From: Erodium maritimum
Taxonomy: Eukaryota > Streptophyta > Magnoliopsida > Geraniales > Geraniaceae
NCBI GenBank assembly: GCA_963921825.1
Contig: OY997589.1
Location: 82,940,523 to 83,004,522 of the forward strand
Direction of reading: 5' to 3'
Length of the DNA stretch: 64,000 nucleotides
This document shows, in pieces, positions 47,093-57,484 of this stretch; the first letter of the stretch is position 1; the number at the start of each line of letters is the position of its first letter. A program made the translations under genes and the position numbers. The notes beneath the pieces are model-generated. The model was given only the letters and a program-made list of their open reading frames with translations. It did no database searches and was not told where the DNA came from.

Positions 47093-47776
47093 AATGATCC
47101 CCAGCCTGGACTTGGACATCAGACAGACCCTCAGGCTGGACTGGGGAAAGGAGGTCTCAGCCGCGATAAAGGTAAGATGCCCACCAGGAAGACAAGGAGC
47201 GAATCCCTATATGATCGCCCACCGGAGGTGAGGAAGCAGCAGGAAGACTAGCCTCCCCAGCACTACACATCAGACCAGACCTACCAGAAGACAGAGGGGG
47301 AAAAACAGTCGGAGGCACATGTGTCTCCAATGCAGGAATGACCCGACCCAACAGGGGTGGGTGGAGTCGCCTTCAGACTATACCTACAGACCCAGGACAG
47401 CCGATGCTGGGAGGTCCCGGGCAGCCTGCACAATCAGCAAACTTTACTCTTATGCATTCTGATTACTTGCTTTATGTTTGGAACACTTTTTCCTCTGTTT
47501 GTTTTAGGACTATCTCTTTTATGTCTCGTTATATTGGGACGGTCGTAAGGACTTGGCTTAAGTTTGTGCCCACGATCCAAAGTGGGCTATTATTATGGGT
47601 CCATGAGCGTCGGGGTTGCTACGGTCGGCTCGGACATACATCTGCAACCCGAGGCGGTCACGCCTCACCCTATTTAATTACCATTTGGTATTAATGAAAG
47701 TCTCCGGTTACCTGTTTAAAAAAAAGTCAATCAGAGTTCAAACGAAACGGGAAAAATTAAATTAGTGAATTCGTAA

Positions 47777-47795
47777 ATATATATATATATATATA
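47777..47795. repeat. TA microsatellite left of the foldback element
   Basis: Continuous (TA)n. A second (TA)n run at 48151-48170 lies at the other side of the foldback element. Confidence 0.9.
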
Positions 47796-48150
47796 GGATT
47801 GGTATCAGGTAAAAACCACCCCTCATTGTGCAAACTACGAACTCACCAGGTGCTGACACGTGGACGCGCGCGCTGCTGATGCGCGCGCACAGTGCTGACA
47901 CGTGGCGCGCACGGTGCTAATAGTTTGGGCGCACAGTGCTAATAGGTTGGCCTATTAGCACTGTGCGTGCCAAACTATTAGCACCGTGCGCGCGCGTGGT
48001 CAACACGCTCACGCGCGCGGGCAGAGGAGCGCACGCATCTGCCACGTGTCAGCATCGCGCGCGCTCTGCTGACGTCACTTTGACCGCATCCTGTGGCTTA
48101 GATTGGTTCGTAGTTTGCACAATAAGGAGGGTTTTAATGGATAGCCACCA
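47796..48150. mobile_element. GC-rich foldback element (about 355 bp)
   Basis: Almost the whole element is one inverted repeat. The outer arms share TTGTGCAAACTACGAA (left at 47837) with the reverse complement near 48105-48125. The middle is a nearly perfect stem of 39-40 bp per arm (47908-47946 and 47951-47990) around a TTGG loop. It contains alternating GCGCGC stretches and several ACACGTGG words. It is bounded by TA repeats and has no coding frame. A TA-targeting MITE is likely, but the superfamily is not certain. Confidence 0.85.
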
Positions 48151-48172
48151 TATATATATATATATATATATA

Positions 48173-49425
48173 GGAGAAATCTAATAGAAACTCATCTTAT
48201 CCTAAATACTGTGTGAACCAATTCTAGCCACACACTCTTTAGATCCAACATTCACCATAATGTCACATCATCACCCCAATTCCACCATAACTCACGCCAC
48301 TTTCATCCTCTCTCACACAAGCAAGGGCATAATTGTAATAGCATGGTGTCATGTGGACAAGTGTCCATTTTTTTCTTAACCAATTCACTAATTTAATATT
48401 TCCCGATTCGTTTGAACTCCGATTAGATTCAAACTTGCGCCAATATTTTTCTTTTTCCAAGGGCTTTAAATCAAGATCAGTCATGAATATATTTTGAAGC
48501 ACGAAAATAAAAAAGTTATATTGGGGTGATAAAAACAATGTGGAGTGTTGATAAATTTTCACTAATAAATTTTTTATATCGGGGTATCAAACTAGTGCTA
48601 AATAGTGTTTAGTGCTGATAAAACTAGTGCTTAGTGTTCATAAAAAAACATGTGATGATGTGATAAAAATCATGTTCGATTTTGGAAAATGAGGTGATAA
48701 AACTAGTGTTCAGTGTTGATAAACCCAGTGTATAGTGTTGATAAACCCAGTGTATAATGTTGATAAAAATTACCCAGACTTAACTTTTTTTTAAATCAGC
48801 CACGAAATAAGGGTGATAACCTAGAGTTTAGTGTTGATAAAAAAACATGTGATGGGATGATAAAAACACATGTAATTTAATGATAAACATAGTGTTTAGT
48901 GTTGATAAAACTAGTGCTTAGTGTTCATAAAAAAACATGTGATGATGTGATAAAAATCATGTTCGATTTTGGAAAGTAGGGTGATAAAACTAGTGTTCAG
49001 TGTTGATAAACTCAGTGTATAGTGTTGATAAACCCATTGTATAGTGTTGATAAAAATTACTCAGACTTAACTTTTTTTAAAAATCAACCCCGAAATAAGG
49101 GTGATAACCTAGAGTTTAGTGTTGATAAAAAAAACATGTGATGTGATGATAAAAACACATGTAATTTAATGATAAACATAGTGTTTAGTGTTGATAAAAC
49201 TAGTGCTAAGTGTTCATAAAAAAACATGTGATGATGTGATAAAAATCATGTTCGATTTTGGAAAATGAGGTGATAAAACTAGTGTTCAGTGTTGATAAAC
49301 CCAGTGTATAGTGTTGATAAACTTAGTGTATAGTGTTGATAAAAATTATCCAGACTAACTTTTAAAAAAAAAATCAGCCCCAAAATAAAAAAAAATTACG
49401 TGCTTCAAAATATATTCAATACTGA
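48173..49425. mobile_element. Mutator-like element, copy 3, with a 287-bp internal tandem repeat
   Basis: The left arm begins GGAGAAATCTAATAGAAAC and matches copies 1 and 2. The middle (48520-49360) is built of about 26 GATAAA-containing words and is organised as a larger tandem repeat with a period of about 287 bp (landmark CGAAATAAGGGTGATAACC at 48803 and 49090). The right arm reaches TTCAAAATATATTCAATACTG and stops at about 49425, so it is truncated. No target duplication and no transposase. Confidence 0.8.
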
Positions 49426-49711
49426 ATCAACGAAACCTGACATGAATGAATTGTTCTTTTTACATTCTAATGAAAGATGTGTTTTTGTGAAAAGTCTCGT
49501 GTTTCTCATGTTCTATTTTAAAATCGGTTTTCACCGGAGATGTTGCAACCACCTGTCTAAAATATATAAATCAAAAAAAATTTCAACCAACAAGTTTTGA
49601 TCCCCATATATTCGTTTTAAATGAGTTTGACTTAAACATAGAAACAAGAATCCCGGTTAATCATGAACAATAATACATGGACTTTCAAAGGATATTAAAA
49701 TAATAAAGATT
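49426..49711. other. AT-rich intergenic stretch
   Basis: No supported gene or repeat; it separates the third Mutator-like element from the next retroposon tail. Confidence 0.5.
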
Positions 49712-50846
49712 TGTTTTTTTTTTATATATTAGCAAATTTTATTGATGGTCCAAGTTTTCAAATTGAAAACATGATCAAGGAAGAACCCTCTAGTAACCTA
49801 ATAGAGCATGCCGAGACACCTCAAAACCAGAACAATCAATCCATGCCCAAATTTTACAAATATAAAGAAAACATTACGAAACAAAGCAACCTTTAAGCTA
49901 CAAATAACAACAAGAGCACAACTAAATCCTACAAAGGCTAACTGAAACAAGCTTAAAAGCAGAACAGCCAACAAGGGCACAAACAAACAAACAAACAGGC
50001 CTCCGGCCAACCCACAAAAAACAAAAACCAACCTCTAGATCGCACATGCTCCTCTATCTCCATCTCCAAATATCCCCTACGCCCAGAAAAGGTGTGACCA
50101 GGACCACTTACCTCTACCTTGCAAAACCAATTCCAAACCCCAAAAACCCCTCCACCCAAATCTTTGAAAGTCGTTAGGCAACAAACCAGAGATGACCCAC
50201 ATCATTCAATGGTCCTCGACCCTACAACCAAGGCCGAGGAAAAGAAGAATGAGGAGGGGATTAAAGGGAAGAGGGAAGAGAAAAATGACGGATATGCCAC
50301 TCTTAGATCTCAAACCGAGAACTCGTTGTCGACCAGAACCGGACCAACGACCATATGAGGAGAGGCCAAATAAGACCAAGGCAGGAGATCCGACGGGGCG
50401 GAGCAGGGTTAAGAAGCAAGAGAGCTAAACCAAAGAGGAACAAACCTTACCTAGAACTCTGACGAGATAGTAGAGACGAAAAGGCCCCAAAAAGTAGCTG
50501 CAACCTCGAGATCAGACCCGAGCTCACCAAGACCCATCGAGAAAGAAGTCCCACCCACTGCTCTGGATCTTCTCAACCAAGGCCGACAGTGACCTAAACC
50601 CCTCGTCGGAGGGCAGCACGCTTCGACGAGTCCCGGGAACTCAAAGAACAGGAGAAGAAATCAGAGGATCTAGGGCAGAGGACCACGCCGTGACAAATCT
50701 CGAAGCCCTGGAACGGACAGAGAGCGAATCGTTAGAGAAACTGGTCCAAATTCGCGTAATCCACGCCTAAGGCTGCGTAGAAAACCTCCCACTCATATCT
50801 GATAAAAAAGAGACCACACAAAAGTGGCAAGTCAAGAGTGGGATAG

Positions 50847-53629
50847 TGTAAGACCCGCCCCCGGTCGATCCCGGTAAAACCGGTGAATCCTAGCTAAGTT
50901 TGACTTTCGGCCGGAAAAGTCAACCGATGACTCGGAAAGTCAGTCGGGACCTTTTTGGGGCCCAAAAAGCTTAGCCATTAGCACGGTTAGCTTAGTTGGG
51001 TCGTTTCCTTCAATTTGACTGTAATATTGTTAAAGTCAACCGTCGGTCAAACTCGGGCTTAATATCGGTTATTTGTCAATAAATCTTGGAAAGCTGGAAA
51101 ATTATTAAATTAGAGTGACCTCACATGACACTTGTCATGCTTGGCTTGGAGGATGAGTTTTGGGGCTTCAAATGACCCTCATACCCTCCTAAGTTACCTT
51201 TAAAGGGATAAGACCTTAATGGCTTTTGAGTAAATTGACATTTTAGGTCATTTAAAGGAAAGAGAGCAATAATTCAGCCCATTTGTTGTTGTTTCAGCCG
51301 AAAATCACAAGGGAGAGGAGAGGAGGAGCTCACTTGCTTGAGGAAGAAGATAGAGAGGAAAGCTTGGATTTTGAAGCTTGTTCTTGGTCCCTTTGCCTTC
51401 ATTTTCACTCCATCTTCTCCATCTCAACTATCTAGAGGTAAGGATGCTCTCAAATCTCTATTTCTTCCACTTCCAATCTTTGGGTTTTGTGGGTTTTGGC
51501 TTAAAAGTTGAAGACCTTGCTCTTTGAATGTTTGTTTGGAGAAGAAATAGTGAAGTAGGTTGTTGGATTGAGTTTTGGTTGAATTTTGATGAACCCATTG
51601 AGGGTGTAGTTGTTGGGTATCTTTGGTGGATTATTTTGGAGCTAGGAGAGTTTAGAAATGGAGTTTGTGTTGGGATTTTCGTGAAATTCGAGTTGGGGAA
51701 GAAAGGGGAAGGAGCTGGTCAGGTCTGATACGGAATCTGACCCGGACCGGGCCAGGTACCGGCACGGTAGGCCGCACGGAACGTGCCTGGTACCGGCACG
51801 GCACCCGGCACGGAACGGGCCTGATACCGGCACGGCACCCGGCACGGAACGGGCGGGAGTCTGGCACGGGACCTAATACGGTCCGTGTCGCTCACCGGGC
51901 CGGTCTGTGTCGTGTTCTGTTCTGGATTCCGGGCCGGCCTGTGACAGGGTCCGTTTGGCATTCCGGATCAGATCCCTAGAGCTCAAAACCCTTCCTTTTA
52001 GCTCAATTTGATTCCCACTTTTCCTTTTCAAACCTTGATCCATTTCTGAACATTGTGGTGTGTTTTGAGGAGAAGAACACTTGGTTGAGGAATCTAATTT
52101 GTGTTCTTTTGGTGGTTCAAAACCTTGGAACCAAGCTAGGAAAGGAGGAAGAACGTGGACACGAGTTAGAGGAGCTTTTATCACGCCGGGACCCGAGTGA
52201 AGAACGGAGAGGCGACCACCGAGCTTGTCATCAGAGTGTTGAGAGGAAGACCTCGAGGTAGGGAAAGCCTTAACCTCTCGTTTACGATGCTTAGTATGCC
52301 TGCTAGGTTAATAAAATTGGAAAGGTCCTAGAAATGCTTATAGGATGCGAATAACTAGCGTAATCGTCTTTCAATTACTAATAATCGGATTTGTCTAGTG
52401 GTGACCGATTAGGATGCCAATCACTAGTGTAACTCGCTTTCAATACTTGGGAATTGATTGTCTGGTAGAGGAGCCTTGGCAAAGCCCTCGGATTAGTTGC
52501 GTGTTAGGATCACATGCTTGTTTGTTGGTTGCTTAGTGGATAGGCTAAAGAGTCTAATGGAACTAGTTGAATTGCATGTGTGTATGCTCGTTAAAGGTTT
52601 TATGATTGGTTGTTTATACTCGTACTTGCTCGTTGATTGCATTCGAATGATTACTTGATTTACTTGAATGGTTGCTTGGAGCATCGAGTATGACTGGTTG
52701 TACCGAGCGGTGCAATCAGGTGATCGATGCCCCGGTGGTTCGAAACTGGTAAGTGAACGGTAAGTTGGGATTGTGTGATTGATGTGCTATGTTTATGTGA
52801 TTCGTGTACTGCGTGTTGTGTGAATTTGTGATGTGCGAGCTATGGTTGATATCGAGTTGGTGGTTTTCTGAATTTGATCGTTCTGTGTTTCTGATTGAGT
52901 GCGTTATTCAATTATTAACTATTTATCATCTAATTGCCCAAGTGTGCGCTTCCTATGGGAGTATTGCCCTGGGTTCCCGAGGATCTAAAATCCCTTGGAG
53001 ACGTTTCTGAGACTTCCGATGATATGTGCCCTGAAGGGTGTTTCCGATAGTCTCAATGATATGCGTCTCCTCTGGATTGGAGGGAAAATCCGAGAGGACA
53101 CATAAGATGTGGATCGGAGGGTGGTGACTTCATGTGCCACGGCATTGATCGGTTTATCTATTGCCTGTGATTGTTAATAGCTTTATGTTAACTTTACTGA
53201 TGAATTTACTCGTAATATTATGAACTACCTTGTTGACTGTGTTGGTGAATTATGGATCTTGTGGACATTGCCGTTGATTCTTTAGAGTTTAAGGTTTACC
53301 TTGTTTTGTGTTTTCCCTACTGAGCGTAAGCTCACCCCTGTGAGTTCATTGCTGTGTTTACAGGCTTGATTGAGGAGTAGAAGCTCGGGAGCTTCTCGGT
53401 GTGGGTGCGTGATAGAGACTTCGTACTTTTTACTTTTAATGTGTCGAACCAAAACTTGTGGAGGTTTATTATTACACCCCTGGAGGGTTATTGTGTTTTG
53501 AACTCAGTTTTGCGGATTTGTTTTCATTATTGGAGATTTTCAGGAAGTAAATGTTGATTTATTATTTTATTGTCTTCTTTTACTCGTCATGCCTCGGGTC
53601 CGGGCGATAACCGGATTTGGGGCGTGACA
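50847..53629 (+). mobile_element. Solo LTR H (2783 bp)
   Basis: Starts TGTAAGACCCGCCCCCGG and ends TTTGGGGCGTGACA, with a perfect duplication GATAG (50842-50846 and 53630-53634). The GTAA hairpin is at 53321-53334 and the acceptor TTTACAG|G ends at 53363. The best donor in the window, CTAGAG|GTAAGG, is at 51437/51438. Variable block 1 is an array of GGTACCGGCACGGCACCCGG-type words at about 51745-51960. Downstream of 52140 it is close to B and E. Confidence 0.95.
51745..51960. repeat. Array of ACCGGCACGGNNNGGCACGGAACG words in LTR H
   Basis: Variable block 1 of LTR H. The array keeps several frames open on both strands (60-104 codons), which I take as a by-product of the repeat. Confidence 0.8.
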
Positions 53630-54539
53630 GATAGGGTACCACGCAAGCCAATGGTGACTCTGTTTTTGAATCTAAATCGCGACAGATCATAGAAAAAGAG
53701 CAGCATCCTATACCTCGGAATCCCGCAGCCCCGGAGAAGATGAGCAACAAACAGGACCAGTGGACGACGACGACCGCAAGCTGGAGACAATACGATAGTT
53801 GATTCTAGCGCTGGACCGCGATGCGAACCAGCGTGCAGGACGTCCTCCAAAACAGACGCGGTCGTGACACCGACGACGCTTGTCACGCCCCAAATCCGGT
53901 ATTGACCGGACCGAGACGTGTGTTGATGAAATTAAATAATAACAATTTAAAACCATTAATAATTACTGAAAATAAATAAAGAGTCCAACAGGATTCCAAA
54001 TCTTGAGTCTCAAGCTCAATCAATATAAAGTAGAAATAAAACACAATACGTCTCTAATAGCAATAAGTAAAACCCCGGGCATCCGCTAGCTCCCCAGCTC
54101 TGCGATGTCCTCTACTCCAAGTCATAAGTAATACTTGTAGACAACAGTAAGGGGTGAGCTTGACACTCAGTAGGAAAGACCATGAAAACCGCTTCTTTAC
54201 AGATTTACCGAAGAACGCAACCCAAGGTTTAAAGTTTAACATTAAAACAAGGTTTGATAAAATCGAAGCGACGCTTGACCATTTTAAAACAATACTCAGT
54301 TATCTGGTCGTTCACTGGACCAACAATCTCCACCCTTAACCCGACAATAGTCATAAAATCAAGCAACACAGGAGGGAACAACCAAAGAAACCACCAAAGT
54401 CACAGGTATCGTAACACTCAAACACAACCAAGTTCAATCCAAACCAAAATAATATTAACACAGGCAATTCACACAAAGCACGGTCTCGGGAGCAACCCGC
54501 TCGGCCCGGCGAAGCCATACGCTCTTTCCCCAACATAAA

Positions 54540-54760
54540 GTCGAGAGAGGCGGTCGACCTCATCCGCTGAACACATGTCCAGCCTCTTCGCGGTACAACC
54601 TCATCGCGGAACACAGGCCCAGCCTCTTCGCGATACACAGGCCCAACCTCTTTGCGGCTTCGCGGAACAACCTCATCGCGGTCCACAGGCCCAGCCTCTT
54701 CGCGGTACAACCTCATCGCGGCATCGCGGAACAAGCTCATCGCGGCTCAACATAGAGTTT
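54540..54760. repeat. Array of CTCTTCGCGG / CTCATCGCGG units in LTR I
   Basis: At least eight copies of CCTCNTCGCGG separated by ACAGGCCCAG or AACA-type spacers. It is variable block 2 of LTR I. Confidence 0.8.
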
Positions 54761-55194
54761 TATCGAGTGCTATTCGGAAGGTAGGAAACCACCTCTTCGC
54801 GGGACCAAAATACCATAAACACAACACTTTACCGATTACACACCGGAAGGTACGATACACCTGACGAAAGTACATCTCTCACACTTTACCGGCCGCACAT
54901 CAAAACAATCACGAACACAATCACAACCACACTCACAATCACAATTACGTCGGTCTATCACTCACCCGACTATTTCACCACCAAGGACTCACATTTCAAC
55001 AAAACACGACACACTTGCCCACACACAATCACAACATGCAACACCGAGTATATTAAATATAATTTTTGAAGCATCTCACCAGCTCACCGCCAACGATGTC
55101 TGCAGTGGGGTACTGTTGTTGGCGAGGAGCCGCCGGCGAGATGGTAATTTAATACATAATTAAACGATATCTAATTTTATTACATGATCACGAT

Positions 55195-55584
55195 CTACAA
55201 CTTGTGAACGTACTGCAGGAATTTGTGATGGTCTCGAACGATCTCCCACAGAAACATCTTCGTGAAATGGGTGCCATGGTCCCTGTGGTGGGCAGCGACT
55301 GCTTGAGAGCGAAGGTAATTCTCGGTACTTCCCGGCGGGGCGTTATGAACTGCTACATGGTAGCACAATTCATACCGGTGGATTTTCCTGGCGAGATCCT
55401 GCCAGTGGTTTCGACACTGTTTCTGGGTTCTCGGCGGGGAATTGGCCGGAGCACCGTGGAAAAAATTGGCATAGACTACCGGCCAGTACCTATGATTTGG
55501 GCCCGGCCGGGCGTCCTGCAGCCAACATAGGACCAACACCATCTCTTCCTCGCTGGTCCACGGGTATGAGCCTACACCGACCAT
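55195..55584 (-). CDS. SANT/trihelix-like protein, short paralogue (129 aa)
   Basis: I choose the ATG at 55584 (MVGVGSYPWTSEEE) because a TATAAATA box lies about 100 bp upstream (minus strand, 55685-55692); the frame is open further up, but that would place the start upstream of the TATA box. The protein is one SANT/Myb-like domain: WTSEEEMVLVLCWLQD, then YWPVVYANFF, then PRTQKQCRNHWQDLARKIHRYE, then a C-terminal MFLWEIVRDHHKFLQYV. The tryptophan spacing and the RT.KQC..HW motif match the larger neighbour at 56482. Such proteins are DNA-binding partners of PIF/Harbinger transposases. Intact by sequence; no transposase is nearby. Confidence 0.75.
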   Translation of the reverse strand: MVGVGSYPWTSEEEMVLVLCWLQDARPGPNHRYWPVVYANFFHGAPANSPPRTQKQCRNHWQDLARKIHRYELCYHVAVHNAPPGSTENYLRSQAVAAHHRDHGTHFTKMFLWEIVRDHHKFLQYVHKL

Positions 55585-55684
55585 TGGTGCTTCGAAGAAA
55601 GGGAGGAAAAATGGAAGAACAAAAGTTTGGGAGATAGAGAGAGAATTGGAGAAGAGGTGTGAAGAATGAAGGAGGAAAGGGTGG

Positions 55685-55692
55685 TATTTATA
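55685..55692 (-). promoter_or_regulatory. TATA box of the 129-aa SANT gene
   Basis: TATAAATA on the minus strand in the context GGCCTATAAATACCACCC, about 100 bp before the chosen ATG. The neighbour gene has CCCCTATAAATAACACCC in the same place. Confidence 0.75.
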
Positions 55693-55820
55693 GGCCAAAC
55701 CGCCGGCCAGAAGGGGGCATTTTGGTCTTTTTGTGGTGGTGGTGGCATTAATGGCACTCATCCCAAGAAATGGACAATTCATAATGTAAAAAAAAGTACT
55801 TGTTTGACCAAATTAAAACA

Positions 55821-56311
55821 AGGGGTTATTCCATGTCCTAACCCCCTACTACACTTAATTGTCAAATCCGCACCCAAGCTTTGGAAAATTGTCAAATAGT
55901 AACGAATTTCAAAATTGAATTATTAAAACCCAAAAAGTACTGTTTAAATTGATTGTTTCCGTGAATAGTGAATCACGTGCGTCTCACGTGACTCATTTTA
56001 TAATGGAGCTTGGGCGAGCTGAGGTCACGAAGAGATGAAATTCGAAGCTCGGACACAAAGAGACGACGTTCGAATAGGTGAGATGAAGAGATGTGGTCAC
56101 GAAGAGATGAAGTTAGGCCAAGTTAACGTCCGAAGGAAGAACATATTTGAGGATAAACTCGACTTTTCACTTGGTCAAGTTAACGTCCGCTTAAAATTAG
56201 AAACAATTGGCAATTTTAGTTAATTGACCGTTACTACATGGCAATTTCAATTGTAAAGGGTTTGGATTTAACAATTTCTGAAAGTTGGGCGTTAGGACAT
56301 GGAGTAACCCC
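55821..56311. mobile_element. hAT-type MITE (about 490 bp) between the two SANT genes
   Basis: Left end AGGGGTTATTCCATGTCCTAAC pairs with the right end, reverse complement GGGGTTACTCCATGTCCTAAC. The inverted match continues weakly for another 40 bp (TTGTCAAATCC, TTGTTAAATCC). A perfect 8-bp duplication TTAAAACA is at 55813-55820 and 56312-56319; 8 bp is the hAT length. No coding capacity. Confidence 0.8.
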
Positions 56312-56481
56312 TTAAAACAATTCATTAAAGGAAACAATTACCAAAACATAAAACTTAAAAAAAATTCATTAAAGGAAACTGGAATTACAACTTAAAAAAA
56401 AAACAAGTACGGTAAGCTTAAAAAAAACAAGTCACTGGGCCATCAGATTGCGCAAAATCCTAAGCTGCGTCATGTGGGCCT

Positions 56482-57396
56482 CTAGCTGCTCGGGGTCCAT
56501 GCCCGAAGTGTCGGTTTCAGCTGCGCAGCCTTCTCAGTGGTCCTGGCTTGGCTTGCTTCTTTGGCCGCTATATGGGCCCTCTCGACACGATCGGCAACCG
56601 CTTCCTTAGAGGATGATGCTGAGCCCTTTCCTCCTCGCCTTGCAGCCTTGGCAGCCTTGGCAGCCTTGGCAGCCTTGCAGCCCATAGTCCTCTTGTACTG
56701 GGGTTGACCTTCCGTATTAGCACCCGTCGCCTGCTGACTGTCCTCAACACCCAACGTGTCTTCCCGAGTGCGCTTCCCCGAGTCGGTAGAATCTTCGACA
56801 TCGAACTCTGTAACCGGTGTCGGTACAACGGGCTCGTCAACGGAAAAGAAAGCCGAATTCCACTTCTGTTCACCTTTCACAAGATCCCACCAGTGTTTCC
56901 ATGTGAATGGATGCTTACAAGCCTTTACGTATTGCTCCTCGGTCAACCTCATGACGTCTGCATCCGACCGGCCGCTCCCGTGGTCCCTGGAGTTCCTCAC
57001 AAACAGCCCTTGGTAGAACGTCACTCGGGTATTTGTCTGCTTCCAGTGGTCTTTGCACTGCTTAGCCGTCCTCAGCGGGTCATCCGGGACCCGAGTAGAA
57101 GCCAGTTTCTCAGCGATGGCCCCCCAGTACTTCAGGTTGTGCTTCTGGTTGCTGTGAACTGAGTCGTACGAGTTGTGCATCCAAGCTCGAACTAACCTGC
57201 AGTCCTCCTCGTCGGTCCGCAAGACACGCTTTGCTTTGGCCTTAGTCGGACGGACTTCGGCGGGCTCGGTAGTAGGTGGAGAGGATTGGACGGTCGGGTT
57301 GGGGGACAAAACCGGGTCCAAGAACTCTTGGGACAACGTTTCATCCGTCACCGACCTATAGATCGATGCCCACTCGTTGAGAACGAAAGAAGCCAT
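56482..57396 (-). CDS. SANT/trihelix-like protein of the Harbinger ORF1 type (304 aa)
   Basis: An uninterrupted frame from ATG 57396, about 80 bp downstream of a TATA box. Residues about 55-165 form a SANT/trihelix-like domain: EEDCRLVRAWMHNSYDSVHSNQKHNLKYWGAIAEKL, then RTAKQCKDHWKQTNTRVTFYQGLF, then EQYVKACKHPFTWKHWWDLVKG. This resembles the plant proteins often misnamed glutathione transferase T3-like, and the DNA-binding ORF1 of PIF/Harbinger elements. The C-terminus is Lys/Ala-rich, with AAKAAKAAKAAR repeats made by a GGCAGCCTT repeat. The function would be DNA binding in the nucleus. No transposase ORF accompanies it. It is probably a transposon protein and not a host regulator. Confidence 0.8.
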   Translation of the reverse strand: MASFVLNEWASIYRSVTDETLSQEFLDPVLSPNPTVQSSPPTTEPAEVRPTKAKAKRVLRTDEEDCRLVRAWMHNSYDSVHSNQKHNLKYWGAIAEKLASTRVPDDPLRTAKQCKDHWKQTNTRVTFYQGLFVRNSRDHGSGRSDADVMRLTEEQYVKACKHPFTWKHWWDLVKGEQKWNSAFFSVDEPVVPTPVTEFDVEDSTDSGKRTREDTLGVEDSQQATGANTEGQPQYKRTMGCKAAKAAKAAKAARRGGKGSASSSKEAVADRVERAHIAAKEASQARTTEKAAQLKPTLRAWTPSS

Positions 57397-57476
57397 ATCT
57401 AAAATTCAAAACTAAGGAAGTGTAGTAGAAGGAGAAATTAATTAATTGTGTGTGAAAAATGTGTTTGGGGGGTGTT

Positions 57477-57484
57477 ATTTATAG
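57477..57484 (-). promoter_or_regulatory. TATA box of the 304-aa SANT gene
   Basis: TATAAATA on the minus strand, about 80 bp before the ATG at 57396, in a context almost the same as that of the neighbour gene. Confidence 0.75.

Larger units (their letters stand above)
42386..47727 (+). mobile_element. Retroposon 2, ORF1-only (DUF4283/zinc knuckle type), contains LTR G
   Basis: Target duplication CAATCAGAGTT at 42375-42385 and 47728-47738, and an oligo-A tail at about 47717-47725. After LTR G is taken out it is about 2.5 kb: a short 5' leader, one coding region for an ORF1-type protein and a 3' UTR. No endonuclease or reverse transcriptase is present. It sits in the right arm of Mutator-like element copy 2. 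Confidence 0.85.
36432..47775. mobile_element. Mutator-like element, copy 2, expanded by two nested retroposons
   Basis: The left arm begins GAGGACAAATCTAATAAAAA and follows copy 1 through 36800. The repeat middle continues to 37289, is resumed at 42099-42385 after retroposon 1, and the right arm (CAATCAGAGTTCAAACGAA) resumes at 47728 after retroposon 2. Without the insertions it would be about 1.2 kb, like copy 1. The right arm is cut at about 47775, where a TA repeat and the foldback element begin, so its target duplication is lost. No transposase. Confidence 0.8.

Noticed and set aside
47908-47990. Calling the foldback stem a microRNA gene
   Set aside because: Structure alone is not enough; there is no evidence for a precise mature product, and a transposon hairpin explains it.
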